Source: Pelagibius sp. CAU 1746 (GTDB lineage Bacteria > Pseudomonadota > Alphaproteobacteria > Kiloniellales > Kiloniellaceae). From it: a DNA stretch of 64,000 bases. The DNA is taken from assembly GCF_039839785.1 (NCBI RefSeq), contig NZ_JBDOQT010000001.1, forward strand, positions 3,410,001-3,474,000, read 5' to 3'. The notes beneath the pieces were generated by a model. That model had not been told where the DNA came from. It did not search any database and saw nothing but the letters and a program-made list of their open reading frames with translations. Both the position numbers and the translations under genes were made by a program. Positions 25,722-33,582 of the stretch are shown here, one piece after another (positions within the stretch are counted from its first letter, which is position 1; every line of letters begins with the position of its first letter).

Positions 25722-25755
25722 TTGGTAACTACAACATAATGTTGGCAAGTACCAA
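25722..25755. promoter_or_regulatory. Nested dyad in the divergent SDR / glutamine synthetase promoter region
   Basis: Outer arms TTGGTA (25722-25727) and TACCAA (25750-25755) enclose a perfect inner palindrome CAACAT-A-ATGTTG (25732-25744). Inner and outer arms are almost concentric, giving a 34-base symmetrical site about 40 bases upstream of the plus-strand glutamine synthetase start and 140 bases from the SDR start. The block TACAACA..ATGTTGG..TACCAA recurs at 33478-33504. Confidence 0.6.
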
Positions 25756-25792
25756 CCTATAGACAACGGATAATCCGACGAGGAGGTAGAGA

Positions 25793-27121
25793 ATGGCGGG
25801 GGACGAGGTCAAGGAGATGATGGCGGCACTTAAGAAGATGGGCGCGCGCTACGTCCGCTTCGAACTGCCGGATCTGCACGGGACCAGCCGCACCAAGGTT
25901 ATTCCCGTGAGCAAGGCCGAAGGCTATGCCCGCAAAGGCCTGAACTTCTACGGCGGCACCATCGGCCTCGACACCGCCTCCAACGTGATCGGCGGCAGCG
26001 GCGTCCACGAGGAGGTCAGCTACCGCGACCAGACCCTGATCCCCGACCCCACGACCCTGCGGGCCGTGCCCTGGGTGGAGGACACGGCCAAGGTGATCTG
26101 CGATGCCTACTGGGCGCCGGGCGAGCCGGTCGGCGGTACGCCGCGCACGGTCCTGGCCGACATGCTGAAGATCGCCGACAAGATGGGCTACAAGGTGATG
26201 ATGGGTCACGAGTTCGAGTTCTACCTGCTCGACCCCGAGACCAAGGAGCCGCTCTTCCAGGGCGTCCACATCTTCAACGCCACCCGCAACCAGTACGTCC
26301 CCTTCCTGGACGTGCTCCTGGACGTGCTGCAGGAAGCGGGCATCGACGTCATCACCCATAACTGCGAATACTCACCCTCGCAGTTCGAGATCAACTTCGG
26401 CCCCGGCGTCGGCCTGGAGGGTGCCGACAAGGCCTTCACCTTCAAGAACGCGATCAAGGAGTTGGCTCACCGCAGCGGCTATCTGGCCACCTTCATGTCC
26501 AAACCGGCGACCGCCATGGCCGGCTGCGGCTGCCACCTGCACATCAGCCTGCTGGACAAGAAGACGGGCAAGAGCGCCTTCTACACCAAGGGCGCCAAGG
26601 AGGGGATGAACCCGCTGATCCGCAGCTTCGCCGCCGGCCTGCTGAGCCACGCCAAGGCCATGCAGCCGCTGATCAACCCGACGCCCAACTGCTATCACCG
26701 CCTGAGGCCGCACACCTTCGCGCCCTCCAACATCTCCTGGGGGGTCGAGGACCGCACGGCCATGGTCCGCATGAAGGACGTCGGAGAGGAGAACTGCCAC
26801 ATCGAGATGCGGGCGGCCTCCGGCCTCTCCAACCCCTATCTCTCCATCGCCGCCGTGATCGCCGCCGGCCTGCTGGGCATCCGGAACAAGGACGAACTGC
26901 CGAAGCCCTCGGAAGGCCCATCCGAGGACGACCCCCGGCACAAGAAGCTGGCCGGCAGTCTCGAGGAATCGCTGGCCGCCTTGAAGAAAGACAAGGCCAT
27001 GCAGGAGATGCTGGGCGAGGACTTCGTGAAGCTCTTCACCACCGTGAAGCAGGCCGAACTCGACCGCTTCCGCAGCCACGTCACCGACTGGGAGCGCGAC
27101 GAGTACCTGGAGCTTTACTGA
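25793..27121 (+). CDS. Glutamine synthetase family protein (type III/GlnT-like)
   Basis: The 442-residue enzyme has a beta-grasp part (RFELPDLHGTSRTKVIPVS) and a catalytic part with HEFEFYLLD, EYSPSQFEINFGPG, CGCHLHISL, NPTPNCYHRLRPHTFAPSNISWG and HIEMRAASGLSNPYLSIAA. This set resembles GlnT and gamma-glutamylmethylamide synthetase-like enzymes; ammonia or a small amine could be the acceptor. AGGAGGT at 25780-25786 supports the start. It is monocistronic by appearance, with a 488-base gap downstream, and its promoter carries the dyad at 25722. Confidence 0.87.
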   Translation: MAGDEVKEMMAALKKMGARYVRFELPDLHGTSRTKVIPVSKAEGYARKGLNFYGGTIGLDTASNVIGGSGVHEEVSYRDQTLIPDPTTLRAVPWVEDTAKVICDAYWAPGEPVGGTPRTVLADMLKIADKMGYKVMMGHEFEFYLLDPETKEPLFQGVHIFNATRNQYVPFLDVLLDVLQEAGIDVITHNCEYSPSQFEINFGPGVGLEGADKAFTFKNAIKELAHRSGYLATFMSKPATAMAGCGCHLHISLLDKKTGKSAFYTKGAKEGMNPLIRSFAAGLLSHAKAMQPLINPTPNCYHRLRPHTFAPSNISWGVEDRTAMVRMKDVGEENCHIEMRAASGLSNPYLSIAAVIAAGLLGIRNKDELPKPSEGPSEDDPRHKKLAGSLEESLAALKKDKAMQEMLGEDFVKLFTTVKQAELDRFRSHVTDWERDEYLELY

Positions 27122-27609
27122 GCCGCGGCCCGCTCCCTTCGCTCTGCCGCGCGCTTGCGAGCACGGCGCCGGCAGACCGCGGCAGAGCCGGGAGAGCGCT
27201 GTTCCCAGCGTAAGAAACCTGCGCCAGAGAGGCCGAAACGACTCCGGCACGGCGGTTCGATTCGTCCCGAAACAGCGCTCCCCGAGCGGATTCCGGCACC
27301 CCTGCGGCGGTCATGGCGCCGGGTCATCGAAGCCGCTTGCCGTGGGCCTGCGGCAGGCAAGACGGTCCTTGCCGCACGCAGGGGCAGACTCCCGCCCCTC
27401 CGGAATCGTCATTCCACATCAGGTACATAGGCAAGCGCCTGACAGCGGAACCCCTATATACAAAGGACTCTCGAGCCATGAATCGGGGCCCCCGGCCGCA
27501 TCGGATCGACTCAAGCCCTTGAGCCGGGGAATGAGCCCCCGTTGACCTTTTTGCAGAGCTTGGCGTATCAGGCGGACTCATCGGCACCCCTGAAAAGGAA
27601 CCCCTCGTC
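27122..27609. other. Intergenic region upstream of the HU gene with a sigma70-like promoter
   Basis: The 488-base gap shows no gene. Near its end TTGACC (27542-27547) and TATCAG (27566-27571) are spaced by 18 bases, a plausible sigma70 promoter 39 bases upstream of the HU start. AAAAGGAAC (27594-27602) is the ribosome-binding site. The GC-rich first part shows no clear terminator for the glutamine synthetase. Confidence 0.45.
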
Positions 27610-27978
27610 ATGGCTAAAAAGCCCGCGAAAAAAGCCGCGAAGAAGTCCGCGGCGAAGAAGCCCGCCGCCAAGAAGGCGGTGAGAGTTACCGCCACCCCGG
27701 CCGGCTCCAGCGACCGCGAGAAGCTGGTCGAGGTCATCAAGGCCGGCACCGGCTGCACCAACGCCGCGGCGCGCGATACCGTGACGGCGCTGCTCGGCAC
27801 GGTCTCCGCCTCGCTGAAGAAGAACAACAAGGTCCAGCTTCCCGGCTTCGGCACCTTCATGGTCACCAAGCGCGCGGCGCGCAAGGGCATCAACCCGCGC
27901 ACCGGCGAGGCGATCAAGATCAAGGCCTCGAAGTCGGTCCGCTTCAAGCCCGGGCAAGCGCTGAAGGGCTCGCTGTAA
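27610..27978 (+). CDS. HU-family DNA-binding protein with a lysine/alanine-rich N-terminal tail
   Basis: The 122-residue nucleoid protein has a standard HU/IHF core of about 90 residues (DREKLVEVIKAG..., PGFGTFMVTKRAARKGINPRTGEAI with the DNA-intercalating NPRTG arm). It is preceded by about 30 residues made of AKK, PAKK and AAKK repeats, like the tail of eukaryotic histone H1. HU alone has about 90 residues, so the tail is an addition that should raise DNA affinity or bridging and could be a site of lysine acetylation. A strong terminator follows. Confidence 0.93.
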   Translation: MAKKPAKKAAKKSAAKKPAAKKAVRVTATPAGSSDREKLVEVIKAGTGCTNAAARDTVTALLGTVSASLKKNNKVQLPGFGTFMVTKRAARKGINPRTGEAIKIKASKSVRFKPGQALKGSL

Positions 27979-28037
27979 GCCGCCCGCCCCTCCAAGGGAC
28001 GGAGAAGGATTCCCGGCCCCAAGGCCGGATGAAAGAG

Positions 28038-28080
28038 CGGCCGCGGTGACCTCAAAGGGTCGCCGCGGCCGTTTCAGTTT
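28038..28080 (+). terminator. Rho-independent terminator of the HU gene
   Basis: Arms of 14 bases (28038-28051 and 28058-28071) pair with a single G-U pair around a 6-base loop, and TTTCAGTTT follows on the plus strand. It lies 60 bases after the HU stop and could also serve the convergent gene that ends at 28105. Confidence 0.85.
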
Positions 28081-28104
28081 GCCCGGTGCTGAGCCGGGAC
28101 AGGC

Positions 28105-29184
28105 TCAGGCGGAGAGACGCTGATTCTCCGAGAGCCTGGCATCGACCGTCGCGACGACGGCGTCGATGGCGGGATTTTCCATGCCCAGAGACTTGCCGAT
28201 GAGCCGCACCAGCATGTCGACGCGCTCGATGGCCGGCGCGCCGGCGGCCACCGCGCGGGCGGCCGAAGACGGCTTCAGCAGGTTCTCGGCGGCCTTGGCG
28301 TATTTCTCGAAGGGCACCTGGTCGGCCGGGTCGGCGCCCAGGCGCCGGGCGATGGCGTCCACGTGGGCGTAGATCGTCCGCGACAGCTCCAGGTCGCCGT
28401 GCACGGCCTCGCGGATCGGGCGCGGCTCGCTGGCGGTGATGCAACGGTAGTTGCCGGTCAGCAGCATCGACCACTTGGCCAGCGGCACGAAGAGCGAGTC
28501 GAAGACCCGCAGCTTCACCGGCACGTCGCAAGGGCCGTTGGGGCCGTCCAGACGCACGGCGGCGATGTCCGCCTCGAGTTGCTTCAGCATCGCATTGTGC
28601 TTGGGATTGCCGAAGGCCGCGGCCTTGAAGTTGGTCGGCAGACCGACGTGCAGCACGTTGGCCTTCTCCTCCGGCGGGCGGAAGGCCTGCGGGTCCGGGC
28701 TGCACAGTGTCATGAGCTCCGGATCGAAGCGGTCCCAGACGCGCGGCGAGGTGAAGCTGCGCTCCAGCTTCGTGGCGTCCAGGCCGGGGATGCGCTTCAG
28801 GTAGGCCAGCGGCGGCATGTTCATGATGGAGAGGCAGGGCACGCCCGCCTCGGCGATGCGCACCATGAGGGTCCAGATGGCGTGCACGCCGTACTGCGGT
28901 TCCTGCATCGCCAGGCCCACCAGATCGTACTCGGAAGGATCCACCTCCTCCGGCGTCTTGGCGTCCAGGCGCCCCCCTTTGATCCCTGCGGGCAGGTCCG
29001 CCGAGCGGATCGCGCGGTGTGCGTCTTCGTCCTTCAGCTTGATGCGGACTTCCGTGCCTTCGGCGTTGATCAGCTCGGCCGTCTGCGAGCGGCAGACGAG
29101 GGTCACGTCGTGGCCGGCCATGAGCAGCTTGGTGCCGAGGAGCGAGCCGTAGGAAGCGCCGAGGATGAGGATCTTGTAAGCCAT
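28105..29184 (-). CDS. Ketopantoate reductase-family (ApbA/PanE-like) oxidoreductase, long form
   Basis: The 359-residue protein starts MAYKILILGASYGSLLGTKLLMAGHDVTLVCR, a Rossmann NADP-binding motif with G-x-S-x-G in place of G-x-G-x-x-G, as in the 2-dehydropantoate 2-reductase superfamily. The helical C-terminal half around VFDSLFVPLAKWSMLLTGNYRCI is weakly conserved. It is about 50 residues longer than PanE, so pantothenate synthesis is unlikely and a 2-keto-acid or related substrate is more probable. It diverges from the XRE/ScfR-type regulator at 29370. A shorter family member lies at 30878. Confidence 0.7.
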   Translation of the reverse strand: MAYKILILGASYGSLLGTKLLMAGHDVTLVCRSQTAELINAEGTEVRIKLKDEDAHRAIRSADLPAGIKGGRLDAKTPEEVDPSEYDLVGLAMQEPQYGVHAIWTLMVRIAEAGVPCLSIMNMPPLAYLKRIPGLDATKLERSFTSPRVWDRFDPELMTLCSPDPQAFRPPEEKANVLHVGLPTNFKAAAFGNPKHNAMLKQLEADIAAVRLDGPNGPCDVPVKLRVFDSLFVPLAKWSMLLTGNYRCITASEPRPIREAVHGDLELSRTIYAHVDAIARRLGADPADQVPFEKYAKAAENLLKPSSAARAVAAGAPAIERVDMLVRLIGKSLGMENPAIDAVVATVDARLSENQRLSA

Positions 29185-29369
29185 CTGTTCCGTCCCGTTT
29201 TTCTGTCGAGGCCCGAGGAAGAGGCCCTGTGGGTTTCCGCCAGGTTCTGCTGAGGAAGGTCAGGCTAGCCGCAGCGGAAAAGGGACGCACGAATTCTCGC
29301 GTTTATGTGTTGCTAGTGTTCACAACATCAATCATATTCTGTTAATATGTTAATTCGCGATCTCAACCC

Positions 29370-30776
29370 ATGCGCAAGACCCTGATCGGCCCGCGGCTGC
29401 GTCAGTTGCGGCGCGAGCACAAGCAGACCCAGGCGGAAATGGCCAAGGCGCTGGGCGTCAGCGCGGCCTATGTGAACCTGCTGGAAAACAACCAGCGCAG
29501 CCTTTCCGTAAAGATGCTGCTGGCGCTGTCGGACGCTTACAACGTCGACTGGCGCGACCTCATCAAGGACGAGTCCTCCACCCTCCTGACCGACCTTCGC
29601 AACGCGGTCCAGGATCCGGTCTTCGGCGCCAGCACGCCCGACCTGCAGGAGCTGCGCGCGGCCATCGACCACGCTCCGCGCCTCGTCGGGCATTTCCTGA
29701 AGCTCTACAACAGCCACCGTTCGGCCCTGGAAAAGATGATGAGCCTGGGCAGCGAGCGCATGCCCGACAACCTGCTGTCCTCCTCGCCGGAGACCATCAT
29801 CCACGACTTCTTCCGCGACCATGCCAACTACTTCGGCGAACTGGAGCAGGCAGCCGAGAAACTGCGCGCTGCCGAGCCCTGCAACGCCGACGACGTCTAC
29901 GCCGTGCTGAAGGCGCGGCTGCGCGACGTCCACGGCATCGGGGTCCGCACCGCCCCTGTCGAGGAGATGAGCCGGGCCCTGCGCATCTATGACGAGACCG
30001 CGGCGGTCGTACATCTTTCGGAAGCTCTGGACCACCAGAACCGGGTTTTCCAGATCGCCCACGTACTCTGCCTGGTGGAGTTGCCGGAGCTGCTGGAGAC
30101 CCTCACCGCCGACAGCGGCATCCGGTCGGAAAGCGGCCTGGCGCGATGTCACGTGGAACTTGCCAACTACTTCGCCGCCGCCTTCCTCATGCCTTACGAG
30201 CCCTTCCACGCAGCCGCGGAGCGCAGCAACTACGACGTCGACCGCATCGCGGCGGCCTTCGGCGTCTCCTTCGAGCAGGTCTGCCATCGGCTCACCACCC
30301 TGCAGCGCGAAGGCGCCAAGGGCGTGCCCTTCTTCTTCCTGCGCGTCGACAAGGCCGGCAACGTGACCAAGCGGTTCAACGCCACCTCCTTCAACCTGGC
30401 GGAATACGGCGGCGCCTGCCCGGTGTGGAACATCCACACCTCCTTCCGCACGCCCGGCGTGATCGTCCCGCAATTCGTCGAGCTGCCCGACGGCGAGCGC
30501 TTCTTCACCATCAGCCGGACCACCGACCGCCCGGTCTTCAGCCGCGAGTCCCAAGACCGGCGACTTGCTCTCTCGCTGGGCTGCGAGTTGAAGCACGCCC
30601 ACCGCCTGGGCTATAGCGCGCCCTTCAATACCCAGGACGACAGCCTTTTCAGCCCCATCGGAATCAACTGCCACCTCTGCCCGCGCCAGGCTTGCTCCCA
30701 GCGCGCGCACCAGCCGCTGTTCACCGAGTTGCCCATCGACACCAAGCGCCGCGGCAACACCCGCTACGAGAGCTGA
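29370..30776 (+). CDS. XRE-family regulator with IrrE-like and DUF2083 domains (ScfR/short-chain fatty-acid regulator type)
   Basis: The 468-residue protein has an N-terminal XRE helix-turn-helix (RLRQLRREHKQTQAEMAKALGVSAAYVNLLE), a middle ImmA/IrrE-peptidase-like segment around VFQIAHVLCLVELPE, and a C-terminal DUF2083 domain with a Cys-x2-Cys pair (GINCHLCPRQAC). The peptidase HExxH motif is degenerate (HVLCL), so proteolysis is not expected. Relatives sense short-chain acyl-CoAs and control glyoxylate or propionate metabolism. The AT-rich 185-base gap upstream contains TTAAT repeats near -20 and probably its promoter. It is divergent from the ketopantoate-reductase-like gene, a candidate target. 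Confidence 0.87.
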   Translation: MRKTLIGPRLRQLRREHKQTQAEMAKALGVSAAYVNLLENNQRSLSVKMLLALSDAYNVDWRDLIKDESSTLLTDLRNAVQDPVFGASTPDLQELRAAIDHAPRLVGHFLKLYNSHRSALEKMMSLGSERMPDNLLSSSPETIIHDFFRDHANYFGELEQAAEKLRAAEPCNADDVYAVLKARLRDVHGIGVRTAPVEEMSRALRIYDETAAVVHLSEALDHQNRVFQIAHVLCLVELPELLETLTADSGIRSESGLARCHVELANYFAAAFLMPYEPFHAAAERSNYDVDRIAAAFGVSFEQVCHRLTTLQREGAKGVPFFFLRVDKAGNVTKRFNATSFNLAEYGGACPVWNIHTSFRTPGVIVPQFVELPDGERFFTISRTTDRPVFSRESQDRRLALSLGCELKHAHRLGYSAPFNTQDDSLFSPIGINCHLCPRQACSQRAHQPLFTELPIDTKRRGNTRYES

Positions 30777-30877
30777 CAGCCCTCCCTTGCGGCGGGCCTC
30801 GCCCCGCCTGGCCCTTCTCGCGCCCTCCCCCTCTCGTGTATGACTGAAGGCAGCAACCGAAAGGAAGGAACATCACT

Positions 30878-31804
30878 TTGCGTATTGCGATAGTGGGCTG
30901 CGGGGCCATGGGCTCGGTCTATGCCGCCCTGCTGGCCCACGCCGGCAACGAGGTGCTGGCCATCGACCGCTGGGAAGACCACGTGCAGGCGATGAACGCC
31001 CGAGGCCTTCACGTCGAGGGGGCCAGCGGCGACCGCACCGTCAAGGTCGCGGCGTCCACCACGGCGTCGCCCGAGGCAGCCGAAATGCCGGTCGACATGA
31101 TCGTCGTCGCCGTGAAGGCGGCCGATGCCGCCGCGGCGGCGCAGGCGGCCAGCCCGCTGCTCGGCCCGGAGACGCTGGTGGTCACCATCCAGAACGGCCT
31201 GGGCAGCGCCGAGGGTGTGGCTACAGCGCTCGGCGCCGAGCGCCTGATGGTCGGCATCGCCGGCGGCTTCGGCGCCTCCTTCCGCGGCCCGGGCCACGTC
31301 CACCATAACGGCATGAAGACCATCCGCATGGGCGCCTACGCCGGCCTGCCCTTCGACCGCGTCGAGCAGGCAGTGCAGGTCTGGCGCGACGCCGGCTTCT
31401 CGGCGGAGGCCGCGCGCGACATCGCGGTGATGCAGTGGGAGAAGCTGATCTGCAACGTCGCCTACAGCGCGCCCTGTACCCTGACGGGGCTGACCATCGG
31501 CCAGGCCATGGAGGACCCGGACATCGGCCCGATCAGCCGCGCCGCCGCGACGGAGGCCTGGGAGGTGGCACGCGCCGCCGGGGTCGCGCTCACCGTCGAG
31601 GATCCCGTCGCCCACGTGCGGACCTTCGGCGCCGCCATTCCCAACGCCAAGCCCTCCCTGCTGCTGGACTTCGAGGCCGGACGGCGCGGCGAGATCGACT
31701 TCATCAACGGCGCCATCCCGCGCGAGGCGGCGAGGCTCGGCCGCCAGGCGCCGGTCAACGCCACCCTGGTCGGACTGGTGAGGTTCAAGGAGCGCGGGTT
31801 TTAG
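30878..31804 (+). CDS. Ketopantoate reductase-family oxidoreductase
   Basis: The 308-residue protein starts RIAIVGCGAMGSVYAALLAHAGNEVLAID, the canonical G-x-G-x-x-G NADP fold, and has VVAVKAADAAAAAQ, TIQNGLGSAE, the catalytic Lys region MQWEKLICNVAYSAPCTLTGL with conserved Asn, and the C-terminal EIDFINGAIPREAARLG, all typical of 2-dehydropantoate 2-reductases. No other pantothenate genes are nearby, so the true substrate may differ. The start is TTG at 30878, preceded by a strong AAGGAAGGAA at 30861-30870; no in-frame ATG fits this N-terminus. Confidence 0.87.
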   Translation: MRIAIVGCGAMGSVYAALLAHAGNEVLAIDRWEDHVQAMNARGLHVEGASGDRTVKVAASTTASPEAAEMPVDMIVVAVKAADAAAAAQAASPLLGPETLVVTIQNGLGSAEGVATALGAERLMVGIAGGFGASFRGPGHVHHNGMKTIRMGAYAGLPFDRVEQAVQVWRDAGFSAEAARDIAVMQWEKLICNVAYSAPCTLTGLTIGQAMEDPDIGPISRAAATEAWEVARAAGVALTVEDPVAHVRTFGAAIPNAKPSLLLDFEAGRRGEIDFINGAIPREAARLGRQAPVNATLVGLVRFKERGF

Positions 31805-31811
31805 GAGACGC

Positions 31812-32663
31812 CTAAGCCACCACCGTGGTGACGCCGGCAGCGGCCGCCGCCTCGGCGAGCTTGGCCGGCAGGGGCCTGTCGACCACCAGGTCGGTGAGCT
31901 CGCCGAGCGGCATCACGACCTCCAGGAGGCGGATGTTGAACTTGGTGTGGTCCATCATGAAGATGCGCCGCTCGGCGCGGCGGAACATGGTGCGCTTGAT
32001 CCAACAGGCCTGGGAGTCGACGTCGGTGATCCCGCTCTCGGTAAGGCCGCCGGCCGACGTGAAGGCGACGTTGGCATGGAATCGCTGCAGGTACTCACAG
32101 GTGTCCTGACCGTAGACGCCCTTTTCGTGCGCCGAATAGGCGCCCGGGCAGAGGATCACCTTCACCCGGTCGGAGACCCCGGCCGCCTCGGCGATGTCCA
32201 GGCCGTTGGTGATCACCGTCGCCTCGATGCGCTCGGCGGCGATCTTCTCGGCGAGATGATGGGCGGTGGCGCCGGAGTCGATCATTACCACGTCGCCCGG
32301 CGCGATGGCCTGAATGGCCACGGTGGCGATGCGCTGGCGCTCGGCGACCATGGCCGCGGTGCGCTCGCCGATCGAGGGTTCGCGTCCCATGGGCGCGGCG
32401 GCGCCGCCATAGGTACGCTCCACCAGGCCGCGCGACGACAGATCGTCGATGTCGCGACGCACCGTCTCTGTCGAGACCTTGAAGGCCTCGGCCAAGTGCG
32501 AGATGCGGACGATAGGATTGGATTTAAGTTCCGCGATGATACGGCGATGACGCTCGTCCCGATCGAGCCGCCCGCCGCTCTTCACCGGCTTGAGTTCCGC
32601 CTTATGGGCGCCCCGGTCTGCGGCGCCGGCGCTCTTGCTTCCGGATTTCCCCGATACGGCCAT
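31812..32663 (-). CDS. DeoR-family transcriptional regulator
   Basis: The 283-residue protein has a basic, low-complexity extension (1-40), a DeoR winged helix (RHRRIIAELKSNPIVRISHLAEAFKVSTETVRRDIDDLSSRGLVERTYGGA) and a DeoRC sugar-phosphate sensor domain with DSGATAHHLAEKI, VITNGLDIAEAA and FTSAGGLTESGITD. These proteins normally repress catabolic operons and respond to a phosphorylated sugar. It ends 10 bases after... the TIM-barrel gene upstream (32674) with which it is probably co-transcribed, and the pair diverges from the ABC transporter operon at 33583, the likely target. Confidence 0.92.
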   Translation of the reverse strand: MAVSGKSGSKSAGAADRGAHKAELKPVKSGGRLDRDERHRRIIAELKSNPIVRISHLAEAFKVSTETVRRDIDDLSSRGLVERTYGGAAAPMGREPSIGERTAAMVAERQRIATVAIQAIAPGDVVMIDSGATAHHLAEKIAAERIEATVITNGLDIAEAAGVSDRVKVILCPGAYSAHEKGVYGQDTCEYLQRFHANVAFTSAGGLTESGITDVDSQACWIKRTMFRRAERRIFMMDHTKFNIRLLEVVMPLGELTDLVVDRPLPAKLAEAAAAAGVTTVVA

Positions 32664-32673
32664 GCAGGCTCCG

Positions 32674-33369
32674 TCACGCCGCCGATCTCATGACGGCGGC
32701 CGCCAGGATGTCCTCCAACTGAGACCCCAACGCCCCCTTGCGCGGGCTGAAGGAGCCGTCGAAGGCGGCGGAACCGATGGTGAAGGCATCGGCCCCCGCC
32801 TCCGCCAAAGCCCGGATGCGATCCGGCGAATCGACGCTGCCAGCCACCACCAGGGTCCCCTTGGTGGCGCGGCGTGCGGCGCGCACCAACTCCAAAGGAT
32901 CGGCCTCGGTGGCGCGATAGGCCAGCAGGTCGACGCCGGCGCAGCCCATGGCCTCGAAGCGGCGGCAATCCTCTTCCACATCGCCGGGCCTGCCGCCCAA
33001 CGCCGTCGGATGACCGGCCGGCCGGCCGGGGAACGGCAGGTAGTCGATACCGCTGCCGTCCAGAATTTCGAGGATTTCGGCCGCCTCGGTGCCGCCCATA
33101 ACCCAGTCGACGCCGATTCTGCGCGCCGCGCGGGCGGACTCCAGGCAGGCCTCCTTGGTCGCGGACACCACCTCCAGGTAGCTGGCCGCGCCGGCATCCT
33201 TGATGCGGCGGTTCAGCTCCACCAGAGTATCGAAGTCCACGCCGATATCCTTGAACCCCATATGCTTCACACCCGCCCGCGCCACGGTCTCGAAGACCTC
33301 GAGACAATCTTCGACCGTCTGGTCTGCGCGCGTAAACATGAAAATGAAATCAATTGAGGTTCGCGTCAT
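32674..33369 (-). CDS. TIM-barrel protein of unknown function
   Basis: From ATG 33369 the protein has 231 residues. Repeated beta-alpha units are visible: IDFIFMFTR, VKHMGFKDIGVD, SYLEVVSATKEACLESAR, VDWVMGGTEA, YLPFPGRPAGHPTALGG, VDLLAYRATEADPLELVRAAR, TLVVAGSVDSPDRIRALAEAGADAFTIGSAAFDG. The last two strands carry the Gly-Ser/Gly phosphate-binding pattern found in HisA/HisF-like and related barrels, so a phosphorylated ligand is likely. I cannot assign a reaction. An open frame extends upstream to 33465, but the conserved part and a GGAGAA 11-16 bases upstream favour 33369. It is paired with the DeoR gene, 10 bases away. Confidence 0.7.
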   Translation of the reverse strand: MTRTSIDFIFMFTRADQTVEDCLEVFETVARAGVKHMGFKDIGVDFDTLVELNRRIKDAGAASYLEVVSATKEACLESARAARRIGVDWVMGGTEAAEILEILDGSGIDYLPFPGRPAGHPTALGGRPGDVEEDCRRFEAMGCAGVDLLAYRATEADPLELVRAARRATKGTLVVAGSVDSPDRIRALAEAGADAFTIGSAAFDGSFSPRKGALGSQLEDILAAAVMRSAA

Positions 33370-33477
33370 GAAGGACCGTTCTCCACATCGAAACTGCGGT
33401 CCGCCGCGCCGGAGCCCGCTCGACGACAAGGGAGCGGCGGATGCCTTGCATCGGTTATGCCCCAAGTTCGTGGCGAG

Positions 33478-33504
33478 TACAACAAATCATGTTGGAATTA
33501 CCAA
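33478..33504. promoter_or_regulatory. Operator-like motif upstream of the polyamine-type ABC operon
   Basis: TACAACA (33478-33484), ATGTTGG (33489-33495) and TACCAA (33499-33504) occur in the same order as in the dyad at 25730-25755, with spacings that differ by one or two bases. CAACA/TGTTG form an inverted repeat, and TACCA (33499-33503) pairs with TGGTA (33513-33517). The site lies in the 213-base region between the divergent TIM-barrel-DeoR pair and the transporter genes. Confidence 0.45.
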
Positions 33505-33582
33505 ATTTCGCGTGGTACTTTCATCATCAACGAAGAGACAGGGATAAACAGGGCACACCAAACAAACTCGGGAGGCGTGATC

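Noticed and set aside
27122-27609. Short open frames between the glutamine synthetase and HU genes
   Set aside because: They overlap each other on both strands, lack ribosome-binding sites and show no recognisable domain; only a promoter is supported.
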